Positions 18,066 to 26,706 of a stretch of 55,848 bases of DNA are shown piece after piece; the stretch's first letter is position 1, and the number at the start of each line of letters is the position of its first letter. The DNA is from an uncultured bacterium (lineage in GTDB: Bacteria; Bacteroidota; Bacteroidia; Bacteroidales; Bacteroidaceae). Where the stretch lies: assembly GCA_945829425.1 (NCBI GenBank), contig CALZUQ010000012.1:1-55848 (forward strand), written 5' to 3'. The translations under genes and the position numbers were made by a program. The notes under the pieces were generated by a model. The model saw only the letters and a program-made list of their open reading frames with translations. It did not search any database and was not told the DNA's origin.

Positions 18066-18917
18066 ATGTTAAGAATAGCAGTACAGTCAAAAGGCCGTCT
18101 TTTTGAAGACACCATGAACCTTTTGAAAGAAGCGGGGATAAAAATAAACAGCGCACGAAGGACATTACTCGTGCAGTCAAGCAATTTCCCTTTGGAAGTT
18201 CTTTATCTCCGTGACGACGACATCCCGGAATGTGTGGCAAGCGGCGTGGCAGACATAGGCATCGTAGGCGAAAACGAGTTTGTAGAGAGGCATGAAGACG
18301 CAGCGATAGTAAAGCGTCTCGGTTTCTCAAAATGCCGTATCTCCTTAGCCATACCGGAAAGCGTGGAATATACAGGAGTGGAATGGTTCAACGGAAAGAA
18401 AATAGCCACCTCATATCCGAACATACTGCGCAACTTCGCAGAGAAGAATAATCTTGACATACATATTCATACCATACAAGGCTCTGTAGAGATTGCTCCC
18501 GGCATAGGACTCTCTGACGGCATCTTTGACATCGTAAGCTCCGGCTCTACGCTCATAAGCAACAAACTGCGCGAGGTAGAGGTGGTCATGAAGAGTGAGG
18601 CTCTTCTGATAGGCAACAAAGACATCTGCGAGGAGAAGCAGGCGGTCCTTGAGGAGTTCCTCTTCCGAATAAAGTCTGTACTCGTGGCTGACAACAAGAA
18701 ATATGTCCTCATGAACGCTCCTGCCGAAAGTGTCGGCGAGATAGTGAAGATACTCCCGGGCATAAAGTCGCCTACCGTCATGCCTCTCGCTACGGAAGGT
18801 TGGACATCAATACACACCGTCCTTGAGGAAAAGCATTTCTGGGAGATAGTAAACCAACTGAAAGCAGCAGGGGCAGAAGGCATTCTCGTACTGCCTATAG
18901 AAAAGATGATACTCTAA
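18066..18917 (+). CDS. hisG: ATP phosphoribosyltransferase (long form)
   Basis: 283 aa; first step of histidine synthesis, condensing ATP and PRPP. Starts MLRIAVQSKGRLFEDT; the PRPP-binding segment is in DIVSSGSTLISN, and a C-terminal ACT-like regulatory domain (HisG_C, about 205-283) makes this the long, HisZ-independent form subject to histidine feedback. It heads hisG-hisD-hisC behind a clear promoter. Confidence 0.95.
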   Translation: MLRIAVQSKGRLFEDTMNLLKEAGIKINSARRTLLVQSSNFPLEVLYLRDDDIPECVASGVADIGIVGENEFVERHEDAAIVKRLGFSKCRISLAIPESVEYTGVEWFNGKKIATSYPNILRNFAEKNNLDIHIHTIQGSVEIAPGIGLSDGIFDIVSSGSTLISNKLREVEVVMKSEALLIGNKDICEEKQAVLEEFLFRIKSVLVADNKKYVLMNAPAESVGEIVKILPGIKSPTVMPLATEGWTSIHTVLEEKHFWEIVNQLKAAGAEGILVLPIEKMIL

Positions 18918-19006
18918 CTCCATGCCGTAGGACGACAGCAGCCTTTTACTGAATTTATGAGACTTGACAATGCCGGTGACTCCACGTCAATGCAGGCAAC
19001 TCCTCA

Positions 19007-19105
19007 GGCAATGTCAGCGACTATCCGGCAATGTCAGCGACCATCCTCAGGCAATGCTCATTACCACTCTACAATGCTATTAAAGACTCTACAATGTTAA
19101 TAACG
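19007..19105 (+). repeat. Two 20-bp tandem duplications in front of hisD
   Basis: Unit A GGCAATGTCAGCGACTATCC lies at 19007-19026 and again (one change) at 19027-19046, with a partial third. Unit B begins ACTCTACAATG at 19066-19085 and again at 19086-19105; the second copy contains the hisD start codon at 19094. Confidence 0.85.
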
Positions 19106-20383
19106 AAATATCCAAGCATCGAAGACTTCAAACGTCTTTGCACACGCCCGCATATAGACACCACACAACTCAACGCTACGGTTCATGCCATTCTTGACGA
19201 CGTCAGGGAGCGTGGCGACGATGCTGTGCGTGAGTATGAAAAGAAATTCGACAAGGCAGAACTTGACACGCTTCAGGTGACTCAGGAAGAAATCGACGAG
19301 GCTTATATGAATATTGAGCCGGAACTGCGTGACGCTATCGTCCTGGCTCATAATAATATCCTCGCCTTCCATGAGGCGCAACGCTTTACGGGAACGAAGG
19401 TCAAGACGGCTCCGGGAGTGGTATGCTGGCAGAAAAGCGTGGCGATAGAAAAGGTGGGGCTTTACATCCCCGGAGGCACAGCACCGCTGTTCTCCACCGT
19501 CCTTATGCTTGCCACTCCGGCAAAAATTGCCGGATGCCGTGACATAGTACTCTGCACCCCACCCTCTCCCGACGGTATTGTACACCCCGCCATACTTGTT
19601 GCGGCAAAGGTGGCTGGCGTATCGCATATCTTCAAATGCGGTGGCGTACAAGCGATAGGAGCAATGGCTTACGGCACGCAGTCGGTGCCTAAGGTGTATA
19701 AAATCTTCGGGCCCGGCAACCAATACGTCATGGCGGCAAAGCAACAGGTTTCGTTGCATGAAGTGGCGATAGACATGCCGGCAGGACCCTCTGAGGTGCT
19801 TGTCATTGCCGACCATGCGAGCCGTGCAGATTTTGTGGCTGCCGACCTTCTCTCTCAGGCAGAGCACGGCATAGACTCACAGGTGGTGCTGATCACGACG
19901 TCTGAAGAGAAGATAGAAGAAGTCGGGAAGGCTTTGGCGGAACAGTTGGAGAAACTGCCCAGAAAAGACATTGCAGCAAAGACACTCGAAAACTCACAGA
20001 TGATTCTTGTCCATGACACCACGGAGGCCATGGAACTCTCAAACATATATGCTCCGGAGCACCTGATACTCAACACCATCGACTACGCCACGCTGGCAGA
20101 GAAGGTCGTAAACGCTGGAAGCGTCTTCCTCGGAGAATATGCCTGTGAGAGTGCCGGCGACTATGCCAGCGGAACCAACCACACCCTGCCGACACACGGC
20201 TACGCCACGAGCTACAGCGGAGTGAACCTCGACAGCTTCAACAAGAAGATAACCTTCCAGCACATCAACGAAGAAGGCATACGCTCCATAGGGCATGCCG
20301 TAGAAGTCATGGCACACCACGAACGCCTCGATGCCCATAGAAACGCTATGACGGTAAGGACGGAAAGCGTGGAAAAATCATGA
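19094..20383 (+). CDS. hisD: Histidinol dehydrogenase
   Basis: 429 aa; oxidises L-histidinol to L-histidine with two NAD+, Zn-dependent. Recognisable are GLYIPGGTAPLFSTVLM, IFGPGNQYVMAAKQQV, DMPAGPSEVLVIAD, QAEHG (ligand region), APEHL, and SAGDYASGTNHTLPT at the active site. ATG 19094 (MLITKYPSIEDF) is chosen over an upstream in-frame start because the preceding residues are encoded by tandem repeats. A second ATG 20 bp upstream, in the first repeat unit, opens an 8-codon out-of-frame ORF that ends over the hisD start. Confidence 0.95.
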   Translation: MLITKYPSIEDFKRLCTRPHIDTTQLNATVHAILDDVRERGDDAVREYEKKFDKAELDTLQVTQEEIDEAYMNIEPELRDAIVLAHNNILAFHEAQRFTGTKVKTAPGVVCWQKSVAIEKVGLYIPGGTAPLFSTVLMLATPAKIAGCRDIVLCTPPSPDGIVHPAILVAAKVAGVSHIFKCGGVQAIGAMAYGTQSVPKVYKIFGPGNQYVMAAKQQVSLHEVAIDMPAGPSEVLVIADHASRADFVAADLLSQAEHGIDSQVVLITTSEEKIEEVGKALAEQLEKLPRKDIAAKTLENSQMILVHDTTEAMELSNIYAPEHLILNTIDYATLAEKVVNAGSVFLGEYACESAGDYASGTNHTLPTHGYATSYSGVNLDSFNKKITFQHINEEGIRSIGHAVEVMAHHERLDAHRNAMTVRTESVEKS

Positions 20384-20405
20384 CACACCTTCCGGCTGAA
20401 ATCAA

Positions 20406-20464
20406 TTCACAGGAAAAGATTTCACAGGAATTATTTCACAGGAAAACATTTCACAGGAAAACAA
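20406..20464 (+). repeat. Four ~15-bp repeats (TTCACAGGAAAA) before hisC
   Basis: TTCACAGGAA recurs at 20406, 20421, 20435 and 20450 at 14-15 bp spacing, ending 7 bp before ATG 20471. Confidence 0.85.
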
Positions 20465-20470
20465 CAGACG

Positions 20471-21520
20471 ATGAGAAACTTACAACAGTTAGTAAGGGAA
20501 AACATCTGGCGTCTCACTCCATACAGCAGTGCGCGTAATGAATACAGCGGTCATGTGGCTCATGTATTTCTTGACGCAAACGAAAATCCCTTCAACTCAC
20601 CATATAACAGATACCCTGACCCTTTGCAGCAAGAACTCAAAGCCCGTTTGGCAAAGATAAAAGGAGTGAAGGAAGAGAATATCTTCCTCGGCAACGGCTC
20701 TGACGAGGCTATAGACCTTGTTTACAGATGTTTCTGCGAGCCGAAGAAGGATAACGTCGTGGCTATAGAGCCGACATACGGCATGTACAGCGTATGTGCC
20801 GACATCAACGATGTGGAATACCGCAGAGTGCTTCTCAACGAGAGGTTCGACATGGACAGCGAAGCCATTCTCGACGCATGTGACGAAAACACCAAGGTAG
20901 TGTGGATATGCAGCCCTAACAACCCTACGGGAAACGACATCTGCCGGGAGGAGATAACAAAAGTATTGACGGGCTTTGACGGCATAGTGGTACTCGACGA
21001 AGCTTACTCCGACTTCTCACAGCAGCAGACATTCCGCACATGCCTGGCACAATATCCTAACATCATCGTGCTGAATACCATGAGCAAAGCATGGGGATGT
21101 GCAGGAATACGTCTCGGAATGGCTTTCGCATCAAAAGAGATTGTTGACATCTTCAACAAAGTGAAATATCCGTACAACGTCAACCTCCTCACACAGGAGA
21201 AAGCCATAGAGATTGTCAGCGACCTGCATAAGGTGCATCTCTGGGTGAACACTATTCTTGAGGAAAGGCACAGGGTGATTGAGGCTTTCGCACTCCTGCC
21301 GATATGCGAGAAGATATACCCTACGGCTTCCAATTTCTTCCTCGTAAAGGTTACGGGCGCTCAGGAAATCTACGACTACCTCGTTGAAGAAGGCATAATA
21401 GTGAGAAACAGGACACGTGTGCAGCTCTGCGAAAACTGTCTGCGCATAACCATCGGCACACGCTCTGAAAACAACGAACTTATCGGGGCGTTGAGGATGT
21501 ACAAGAAGAAAGACGCTTAG
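20471..21520 (+). CDS. hisC: Histidinol-phosphate aminotransferase
   Basis: 349 aa class II PLP aminotransferase converting imidazole acetol phosphate to histidinol phosphate. FLDANENP near the N-terminus, [10 protein letters not shown], the SPNNPTGN loop (148-155), [10 protein letters not shown], and [15 protein letters not shown] with the PLP lysine at 206. In many Bacteroidales hisB follows hisC; here the next gene is DUF4494. Confidence 0.94.
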   Translation: MRNLQQLVRENIWRLTPYSSARNEYSGHVAHVFLDANENPFNSPYNRYPDPLQQELKARLAKIKGVKEENIFLGNGSDEAIDLVYRCFCEPKKDNVVAIEPTYGMYSVCADINDVEYRRVLLNERFDMDSEAILDACDENTKVVWICSPNNPTGNDICREEITKVLTGFDGIVVLDEAYSDFSQQQTFRTCLAQYPNIIVLNTMSKAWGCAGIRLGMAFASKEIVDIFNKVKYPYNVNLLTQEKAIEIVSDLHKVHLWVNTILEERHRVIEAFALLPICEKIYPTASNFFLVKVTGAQEIYDYLVEEGIIVRNRTRVQLCENCLRITIGTRSENNELIGALRMYKKKDA

Positions 21521-21588
21521 CAGAAACAATTAAAGTATATTCTTTTTAACAGAAGGACAAACAATAAACCAAAAACAAAATAATTACA

Positions 21589-22077
21589 ATGAGATCAAGA
21601 ACAGCAAACTGGTTTGAGACCAAGATAAGATACGAGAAGGTACAGGACGACGGACGTCAGAAGATGGTTACAGAGCAGTATGTCGTAGACGCTCTGTCAT
21701 TTACCGAAGCCGAGGCGACAATTATCGAGGAGATGTCGTCGTATATCTCAGGAGAGTTTAAGGTTACGGGAATAACACAAGCCGCCTATGGTGAGATATT
21801 CTTCAGCGACAACGATACCGACGACCGTTTCTTCAAGGTAAAGCTGCAGTTCATCACCATAGACGAGAAGACACAGAAGGAGAAACGCTCCAACGTGTTG
21901 TATCTTGTTCAGGCACACAGCCTTCAGCGTGCGGTGTCTTATGTTGAAGAGGTTATGGGAAGCACCATGATTGACTATGCCATAGCCGCCATTCAGGAGT
22001 CGTCAGTAATGGATGTCTTTGAACACGACGCGACAAAGAAAGAGGAGCGCAACGACAAGCCAGAATACGAGCAATAA
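21589..22077 (+). CDS. DUF4494 domain-containing protein
   Basis: 162 aa. The pattern RTANWFETKIRYEKVQ, YVVDALSFTEAEATI, GEIFFSDN and NVLYLVQAHSL is that of DUF4494, a conserved Bacteroidetes protein of unknown function found next to yggS-like genes. Cytoplasmic and acidic. The C-terminus is a short charged tail (KKEERNDKPEYEQ). It lies 75 bp upstream of the yggS-like gene in the same direction. Confidence 0.8.
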   Translation: MRSRTANWFETKIRYEKVQDDGRQKMVTEQYVVDALSFTEAEATIIEEMSSYISGEFKVTGITQAAYGEIFFSDNDTDDRFFKVKLQFITIDEKTQKEKRSNVLYLVQAHSLQRAVSYVEEVMGSTMIDYAIAAIQESSVMDVFEHDATKKEERNDKPEYEQ

Positions 22078-22152
22078 GGCTCGCTCATCAAAGGAAACCT
22101 CCTGTATGGCAACGACGTAAAGAAAAAAATACCAGTTTATTCTGAATACATC

Positions 22153-22848
22153 ATGACACACACAGTAATACAGGAAAATCTCCATGCCATACTTGCCACA
22201 ATACGCCAGGGATGCCAGCTTGTGGCAGTAAGCAAATACCACCCCGCATCAGAGATACAGGAATGCTACGACCAAGGGCAGCGCATCTTTGGCGAGAGTC
22301 ATGAACAGGAACTTCGTCTGAAGCATGACATCCTGCCAAAAGACATTGCGTGGCATTTCATCGGGCATCTTCAGACAAACAAGGTGAAGTACATCGCTCC
22401 GTATATCACCATGATAGAGACCGTAGACTCTCTGAAACTCCTGAAAGAGATAGAGAAACAGGGAGCAAGGCACGACAGGGTAATAAACGTCCTCCTGGAA
22501 CTGCACATAGCACAGGAAGAGACGAAATACGGACTCTCCAAGGATGCCTGCCGGGCACTTCTCGAAGGCGGTGAATGGCGCACTATGAGCCACGTAAGGA
22601 TTTGCGGCATCATGACAATGGCAACCAATACGGAAGATGAAGAACTCATCCGCAGGGAGTTTACAGAAGCGGCATCGTTCTTCGATGAGGTTAAGGAGAA
22701 ATACTTCAAAGACGACGACAACTTCCGCGAACGCTCATGGGGCATGTCGGGCGACTACCTTATAGCGCAAGAGTGCCGCTCCACCCTTGTACGTGTCGGA
22801 ACAGCGATATTCGGAGAACGTGACTACAGCTCACACACATCACAGTGA
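22153..22848 (+). CDS. YggS/PLPBP-family PLP homeostasis protein
   Basis: 231 aa. The PLP-binding Lys28 sits in LVAVSKYHP, followed by IFGESHEQE, WHFIGHLQTNKVKYI and, near the C-terminus, WGMSGDY...VRVGTAIFGERDY. The family binds PLP without known catalytic activity and helps control free PLP and amino-acid pools. The last codons and the stop lie in the first unit of a 28-bp tandem duplication, so the C-terminal tail YSSHTSQ is probably recently altered. Confidence 0.9.
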   Translation: MTHTVIQENLHAILATIRQGCQLVAVSKYHPASEIQECYDQGQRIFGESHEQELRLKHDILPKDIAWHFIGHLQTNKVKYIAPYITMIETVDSLKLLKEIEKQGARHDRVINVLLELHIAQEETKYGLSKDACRALLEGGEWRTMSHVRICGIMTMATNTEDEELIRREFTEAASFFDEVKEKYFKDDDNFRERSWGMSGDYLIAQECRSTLVRVGTAIFGERDYSSHTSQ

Positions 22849-22879
22849 CACCTACAGCTCACACACATCCCGGTGACCC
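22824..22879 (+). repeat. 28-bp tandem duplication spanning the yggS stop codon
   Basis: CTACAGCTCACACACATC followed by ACAGTGACAC (22824-22851) is repeated as CTACAGCTCACACACATC followed by CCGGTGACCC (22852-22879). The yggS TGA lies within the first unit. Confidence 0.8.
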
Positions 22880-22909
22880 CGACATGACATTTGTCATACA
22901 CCCACTCCC

Positions 22910-22953
22910 CTCCCCCTTCAGCATAGGCGAAGTGCTGAAGGGGGAGTTGCTTT
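22910..22953 (+). terminator. Strong terminator after the yggS-like gene
   Basis: CTCCCCCTTCAGCA and TGCTGAAGGGGGAG form a perfect 14-bp stem around a 9-base loop, followed by TTGCTTTAAT. Confidence 0.85.
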
Positions 22954-23040
22954 AATCCCCGCAGATGTGAAAAAGGCAGAGATAGAAAACATGATATGCA
23001 AAAAAGAATGAAATAATATTCCTATAGTGACGCTTATTCG

Positions 23041-23059
23041 TTTTTTTTTTATACTTTTG
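23041..23059 (+). promoter_or_regulatory. Promoter with a T10 tract next to the -7 box
   Basis: TACTTTTG (-7) at 23052-23059 is immediately preceded by ten T residues (23041-23050). A -33 box is not clear. Confidence 0.6.
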
Positions 23060-23083
23060 CATCTGATAAATAGCATTTTTTTA

Positions 23084-23824
23084 ATGAAAAGACATATAGT
23101 AAACAAATTTGACAAGAAAAAGTTACCTTTGCTGCCACGTGTCGTCTTTCCGGGAAAGATAATCGTTGTAGTGTCAGAGGAAGCTGCTTCGTTGGCTGTC
23201 GACTTCCTCCTGACGCAGAAAATCCTCGGCATAGACACCGAGACGCGACCCAGCTTCACACGTGGAAAGATATATAAAGTGGCGCTTCTGCAGGTTTCCA
23301 CATACGATACATGTTACCTCTTCAGACTTAACGTCCTCGCCAACTCACCGTCCGTAAAAAGACTGCTCGAAGACACCACGGTGCCAAAAATAGGATTGTC
23401 GCTTCATGACGACATGCACTCACTCAGCAAGCGTATGACATTCAAGCGCGGATGGTTCATAGACCTTCAGGATATCATAGTAAACCTCGGAATAGAAGAC
23501 AAGAGCCTGGCAAAGTTGTATGCCAACATCTTCGGAGAACGCATCTCAAAACGCGAGCAACTGTCGAACTGGGAAGCGGACGTACTGGGACAGAAACAGA
23601 TGAAATATGCGGCAACAGACGCATGGGTGTGCATAAACATCTACGAAGAATATCTCAGACTTATTGAAACAGGAGACTACGAACTGGAGATCGTTCCAGA
23701 AGAAGAGAAAGAGACAGCGCAAAACGAAAAAGAAACGGCACAGCAAGAGACGACACTGACAAGAACAGAGACAGCCGTTGACGAGCAAACACTGTCAGGA
23801 GCAGATACCGCCATAACAGCGTAA
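23084..23824 (+). CDS. 3'-5' exonuclease of the DEDDy (RNase D-like) type
   Basis: 246 aa. The three exonuclease motifs are present: LGIDTET (Asp51, Glu53), IGLSLHDDMHSL (Asp109/110) and KYAATDAW (Tyr175, Asp179). RLNVLANSPSVKRLLEDTT and FIDLQD also match. It lacks the HRDC domains of RNase D, as do many Bacteroidetes members; substrate (tRNA, other RNA or DNA) unknown. ATG 23084 is chosen because an upstream GTG in frame lies before the promoter. The last ~50 residues are a Glu/Thr/Ala-rich low-complexity tail. Confidence 0.85.
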   Translation: MKRHIVNKFDKKKLPLLPRVVFPGKIIVVVSEEAASLAVDFLLTQKILGIDTETRPSFTRGKIYKVALLQVSTYDTCYLFRLNVLANSPSVKRLLEDTTVPKIGLSLHDDMHSLSKRMTFKRGWFIDLQDIIVNLGIEDKSLAKLYANIFGERISKREQLSNWEADVLGQKQMKYAATDAWVCINIYEEYLRLIETGDYELEIVPEEEKETAQNEKETAQQETTLTRTETAVDEQTLSGADTAITA

Positions 23825-23920
23825 CACTTTCACACCCCGATTATTTCTTCAGGTGGAAGCAGAACACTCCCCCCGAACAAAGACTAACCAACAGACATTC
23901 CCCCCCACACACAAGACACT

Positions 23921-25135
23921 ATGTATAAGACACTACAACTGAAAAGAGGAAAAGAAGAGTCGCTGAAACGTTTCCACCCATGGGTGTTCTCAGGAGCTGT
24001 AGAACGAATGGACGAGAGCATCGAAGAGGGTGAGACGGTACGGGTACTGACCTCAGCAGGACAGTTTGTCGCCGTAGGCCATTACCAGATTGGCAGCATC
24101 TCCGTCCGAGTGATTTCTTTTGATGACATCACGATTGACCATGCCTACTGGACGGAACGTATATCTTCCGCACTCGCCATGCGTCAAAGTATAGGCATAG
24201 CAGACAATGCAGAGAACAACACCTACCGTCTCATACACGGTGAAGGCGACGGCATTCCCGGACTTATCATCGACTGCTATGACGAGACAGCGGTAATACA
24301 GGCACACTCCGTAGGCATACACCTCTGCCGTAAGGACATCGCCAAAGCACTTGTTGAGGTTATGGGGGAAAGAATACGTAACGTTTACTACAAAAGCGAG
24401 ACGACATTGCCCTATAAGGCGAAGCTTGGCGAGGAGACGTATGAGGCAGCCTCAGCCAACGGTCTCAAGAACGGCTTCCTATATGGCGGCAGCGAGAAGA
24501 ATACCGCCGTGGAGAACGGCTTGACATTTCATGTTGACTGGCTGAGAGGTCAGAAGACGGGATTCTTCATCGACCAACGTGAGAACCGCTCGCTGTTAGA
24601 GAGATATGCCAAAGACAAACGCGTGCTGAACATGTTCTGCTACACCGGAGGCTTCTCGGTGTATGCCATGAGAGGCGGTGCAAAGCAGGTACACTCCGTA
24701 GACAGTTCGGCAAAGGCTATAGAACTGACAAATGCCAACGTCAGCCTTAACTTCCCTGACGACAACCGACATGAGGCGTTCTGCGAAGACGCGTTCCGCT
24801 TCCTCGAAAAGGAAGGAGACAACTACGACCTCATAATCCTCGACCCTCCCGCCTTCGCCAAGCACCGTGCAGCGTTACGCAACGCACTGAAAGGCTATAC
24901 ACGCCTGAACGTCAAGGCTTTCGAGCATATCAAGAAAGGCGGCATACTCTTCACCTTCTCCTGCTCACAGGTAGTGACGAAAGATAACTTCCGCAATGCG
25001 GTGTTCACAGCAGCGGCTCAGGCACGCCGATCCGTGAGAATACTCCACCAGCTACACCAACCTGCCGACCACCCTATAAACATCTACCATCCTGAGGGTG
25101 AATATCTGAAAGGACTGGTGCTTTACGTTGAATAA
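23921..25135 (+). CDS. Class I rRNA methyltransferase, RlmI-like (PUA + SAM domain)
   Basis: 404 aa. An N-terminal PUA domain (LKRGKEESLKRFHPWVFSGAV, with GxFVAVGHYQIGS), a linker domain, and a Rossmann methyltransferase domain: KTGFFIDQRENR, VLNMFCYTGGFSVYAM (SAM site), SVDSS, DLIILDPPAFAKH and FSCSQVV. The DPPAF and SCS elements are those of the YccW/RlmI 23S rRNA m5C methyltransferase group; the exact target base is inferred from the family. It follows the exonuclease by 97 bp in the same orientation. Confidence 0.88.
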   Translation: MYKTLQLKRGKEESLKRFHPWVFSGAVERMDESIEEGETVRVLTSAGQFVAVGHYQIGSISVRVISFDDITIDHAYWTERISSALAMRQSIGIADNAENNTYRLIHGEGDGIPGLIIDCYDETAVIQAHSVGIHLCRKDIAKALVEVMGERIRNVYYKSETTLPYKAKLGEETYEAASANGLKNGFLYGGSEKNTAVENGLTFHVDWLRGQKTGFFIDQRENRSLLERYAKDKRVLNMFCYTGGFSVYAMRGGAKQVHSVDSSAKAIELTNANVSLNFPDDNRHEAFCEDAFRFLEKEGDNYDLIILDPPAFAKHRAALRNALKGYTRLNVKAFEHIKKGGILFTFSCSQVVTKDNFRNAVFTAAAQARRSVRILHQLHQPADHPINIYHPEGEYLKGLVLYVE

Positions 25136-25171
25136 TTACCGTAGCACACCTTCCATTCAAAAAAGCTTAAC

Positions 25172-25211
25172 AGCGTTATAAACTGCATAAGAGCGTTATA
25201 AACTGCATAAC
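25172..25211 (+). repeat. 20-bp tandem duplication before tilS
   Basis: AGCGTTATAAACTGCATAAG (25172-25191) repeated with one change at 25192-25211. Confidence 0.85.
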
Positions 25212-25281
25212 AATCTTTTATTAGGCACCACCACCGCTTCACCCCAATTCCATTAACCGAATCCGACGAGCAAGAACCAAC

Positions 25282-26679
25282 GTGGCAGCAAAGAAAGTAC
25301 AGGAATTTATAGACAGGAACAACCTTCTCTCACGTGAGGGGAAACATCTGGTAGCCCTCTCCGGCGGAGCGGACAGTATAGCCCTTCTGCGCATTCTCTC
25401 AGAAGCAGGATATGATGTCGAGGCAATACATTGCAATTTCCACCTGCGAGGCGAGGAGAGCAACCGCGACGAGGAGTTCTGCCAGAGGACATGCCAACGG
25501 CTTGGCATTCCGCTACACCTTGTCCATTTCGACACTATAGCCTACAGCTCACTGCATCATATAAGCATAGAAATGGCAGCCCGCGACCTACGTTACAACC
25601 ATTTCCGTCTGTTGAAAGAAGCCATAGGCGCTGAGAGCATCTGCGTGGCGCATCATAAGGACGACTGCGTGGAAACGGTACTTATGAACATGGTGAGGGG
25701 AACAGGCATAAAAGGCTTGACGGGCATCAGGGCAAAGAACGGAGACATCATACGCCCTCTCCTATGCCTTACACGCAGGGAGATAGAAGACTACCTCCTC
25801 GCCATAGGTCAGGATTACGTCACTGACAGCACAAACCTCACTGACGAAGCCACCAGAAACCGCTACCGCCATAACGTCATTCCGGCAATGAGAGAGATAA
25901 ACCCTTCGGCGGTAGAGGCCATAGCAGCCACAGCGAGACACGTCGAAGACGTTATGCCGCTCCTCGACGCATGTAAGGAAAGATGCCGTAAGGAATGTGT
26001 CACGACAGAAGGCGGCAATGACAGTGTGACGAAGATAGACCTTCCGAAGATTATGTCATGGCCTTCAGCCCGCTATCTGTTGTTCTCCATACTCTGCGAC
26101 GAGGGCATAACGTCACAGACAGCATCACAGATAGCATCAGTGGTAACATCACAGCAAACCTCCTCACGGAAAGCCGGAAGCACAGACACTCTGTCGGGAA
26201 AACGTTGGCAGGCAGGAGAAAAGACCGTGGTAAAAGACCGTGACACACTGCTCATTTCCCACCGTGAGGACGAGTTCCGTGAGATGACATTCCCTGAAGA
26301 AGGATGCTATGTCACTGGCGAGGGAAGGAAGATGTCGCTGAAGCGCTTCGCCCGCAACTCTTCGTTCACCATTTCACGCGACGCAATGGTCGTAGACCTT
26401 GATGCCGACACTCTGTCTTTCCCTTTACACCTCAGGAAGGTACGCAACGGCGACCGCTTCATGCCGCTGGGCATGAAAGGCACAAAGCTCGTCAGCGACT
26501 ACCTTACCGACCGCAAGAAATCGCTTATAGAGAAAGCACGCCAGCTCTGTCTCACCGACGCTTGCGGCAACATACTCTGGCTTGTGGGAGAGCGTATCAA
26601 CGACAGGAACAAGACGAGAGAAAAGACGGAGAACATCCTTGAGATACGATACATGGAAGACAACATTGGAGAAAAGTAA
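25282..26679 (+). CDS. tilS: tRNA(Ile)-lysidine synthase
   Basis: 465 aa; attaches lysine to C34 of tRNA-Ile(CAU). The PP-loop motif SGGADS is at 27-32, with VEAIHCNFHLRGEES, VAHHKDDCVETVLMNMVRGTGIKGLTGI, and NRYRHNVIPAMREINPSA following. The C-terminal TilS domain is recognisable in LRKVRNGDRFMPLGMKG. The start is a GTG at 25282; no ATG is available near the expected N-terminus. A Thr/Ser-rich insert (about 278-305) is less conserved. Confidence 0.92.
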   Translation: MAAKKVQEFIDRNNLLSREGKHLVALSGGADSIALLRILSEAGYDVEAIHCNFHLRGEESNRDEEFCQRTCQRLGIPLHLVHFDTIAYSSLHHISIEMAARDLRYNHFRLLKEAIGAESICVAHHKDDCVETVLMNMVRGTGIKGLTGIRAKNGDIIRPLLCLTRREIEDYLLAIGQDYVTDSTNLTDEATRNRYRHNVIPAMREINPSAVEAIAATARHVEDVMPLLDACKERCRKECVTTEGGNDSVTKIDLPKIMSWPSARYLLFSILCDEGITSQTASQIASVVTSQQTSSRKAGSTDTLSGKRWQAGEKTVVKDRDTLLISHREDEFREMTFPEEGCYVTGEGRKMSLKRFARNSSFTISRDAMVVDLDADTLSFPLHLRKVRNGDRFMPLGMKGTKLVSDYLTDRKKSLIEKARQLCLTDACGNILWLVGERINDRNKTREKTENILEIRYMEDNIGEK

Positions 26680-26706
26680 AAGTAAAAGCAAAAGAACAGA
26701 CCTGCA

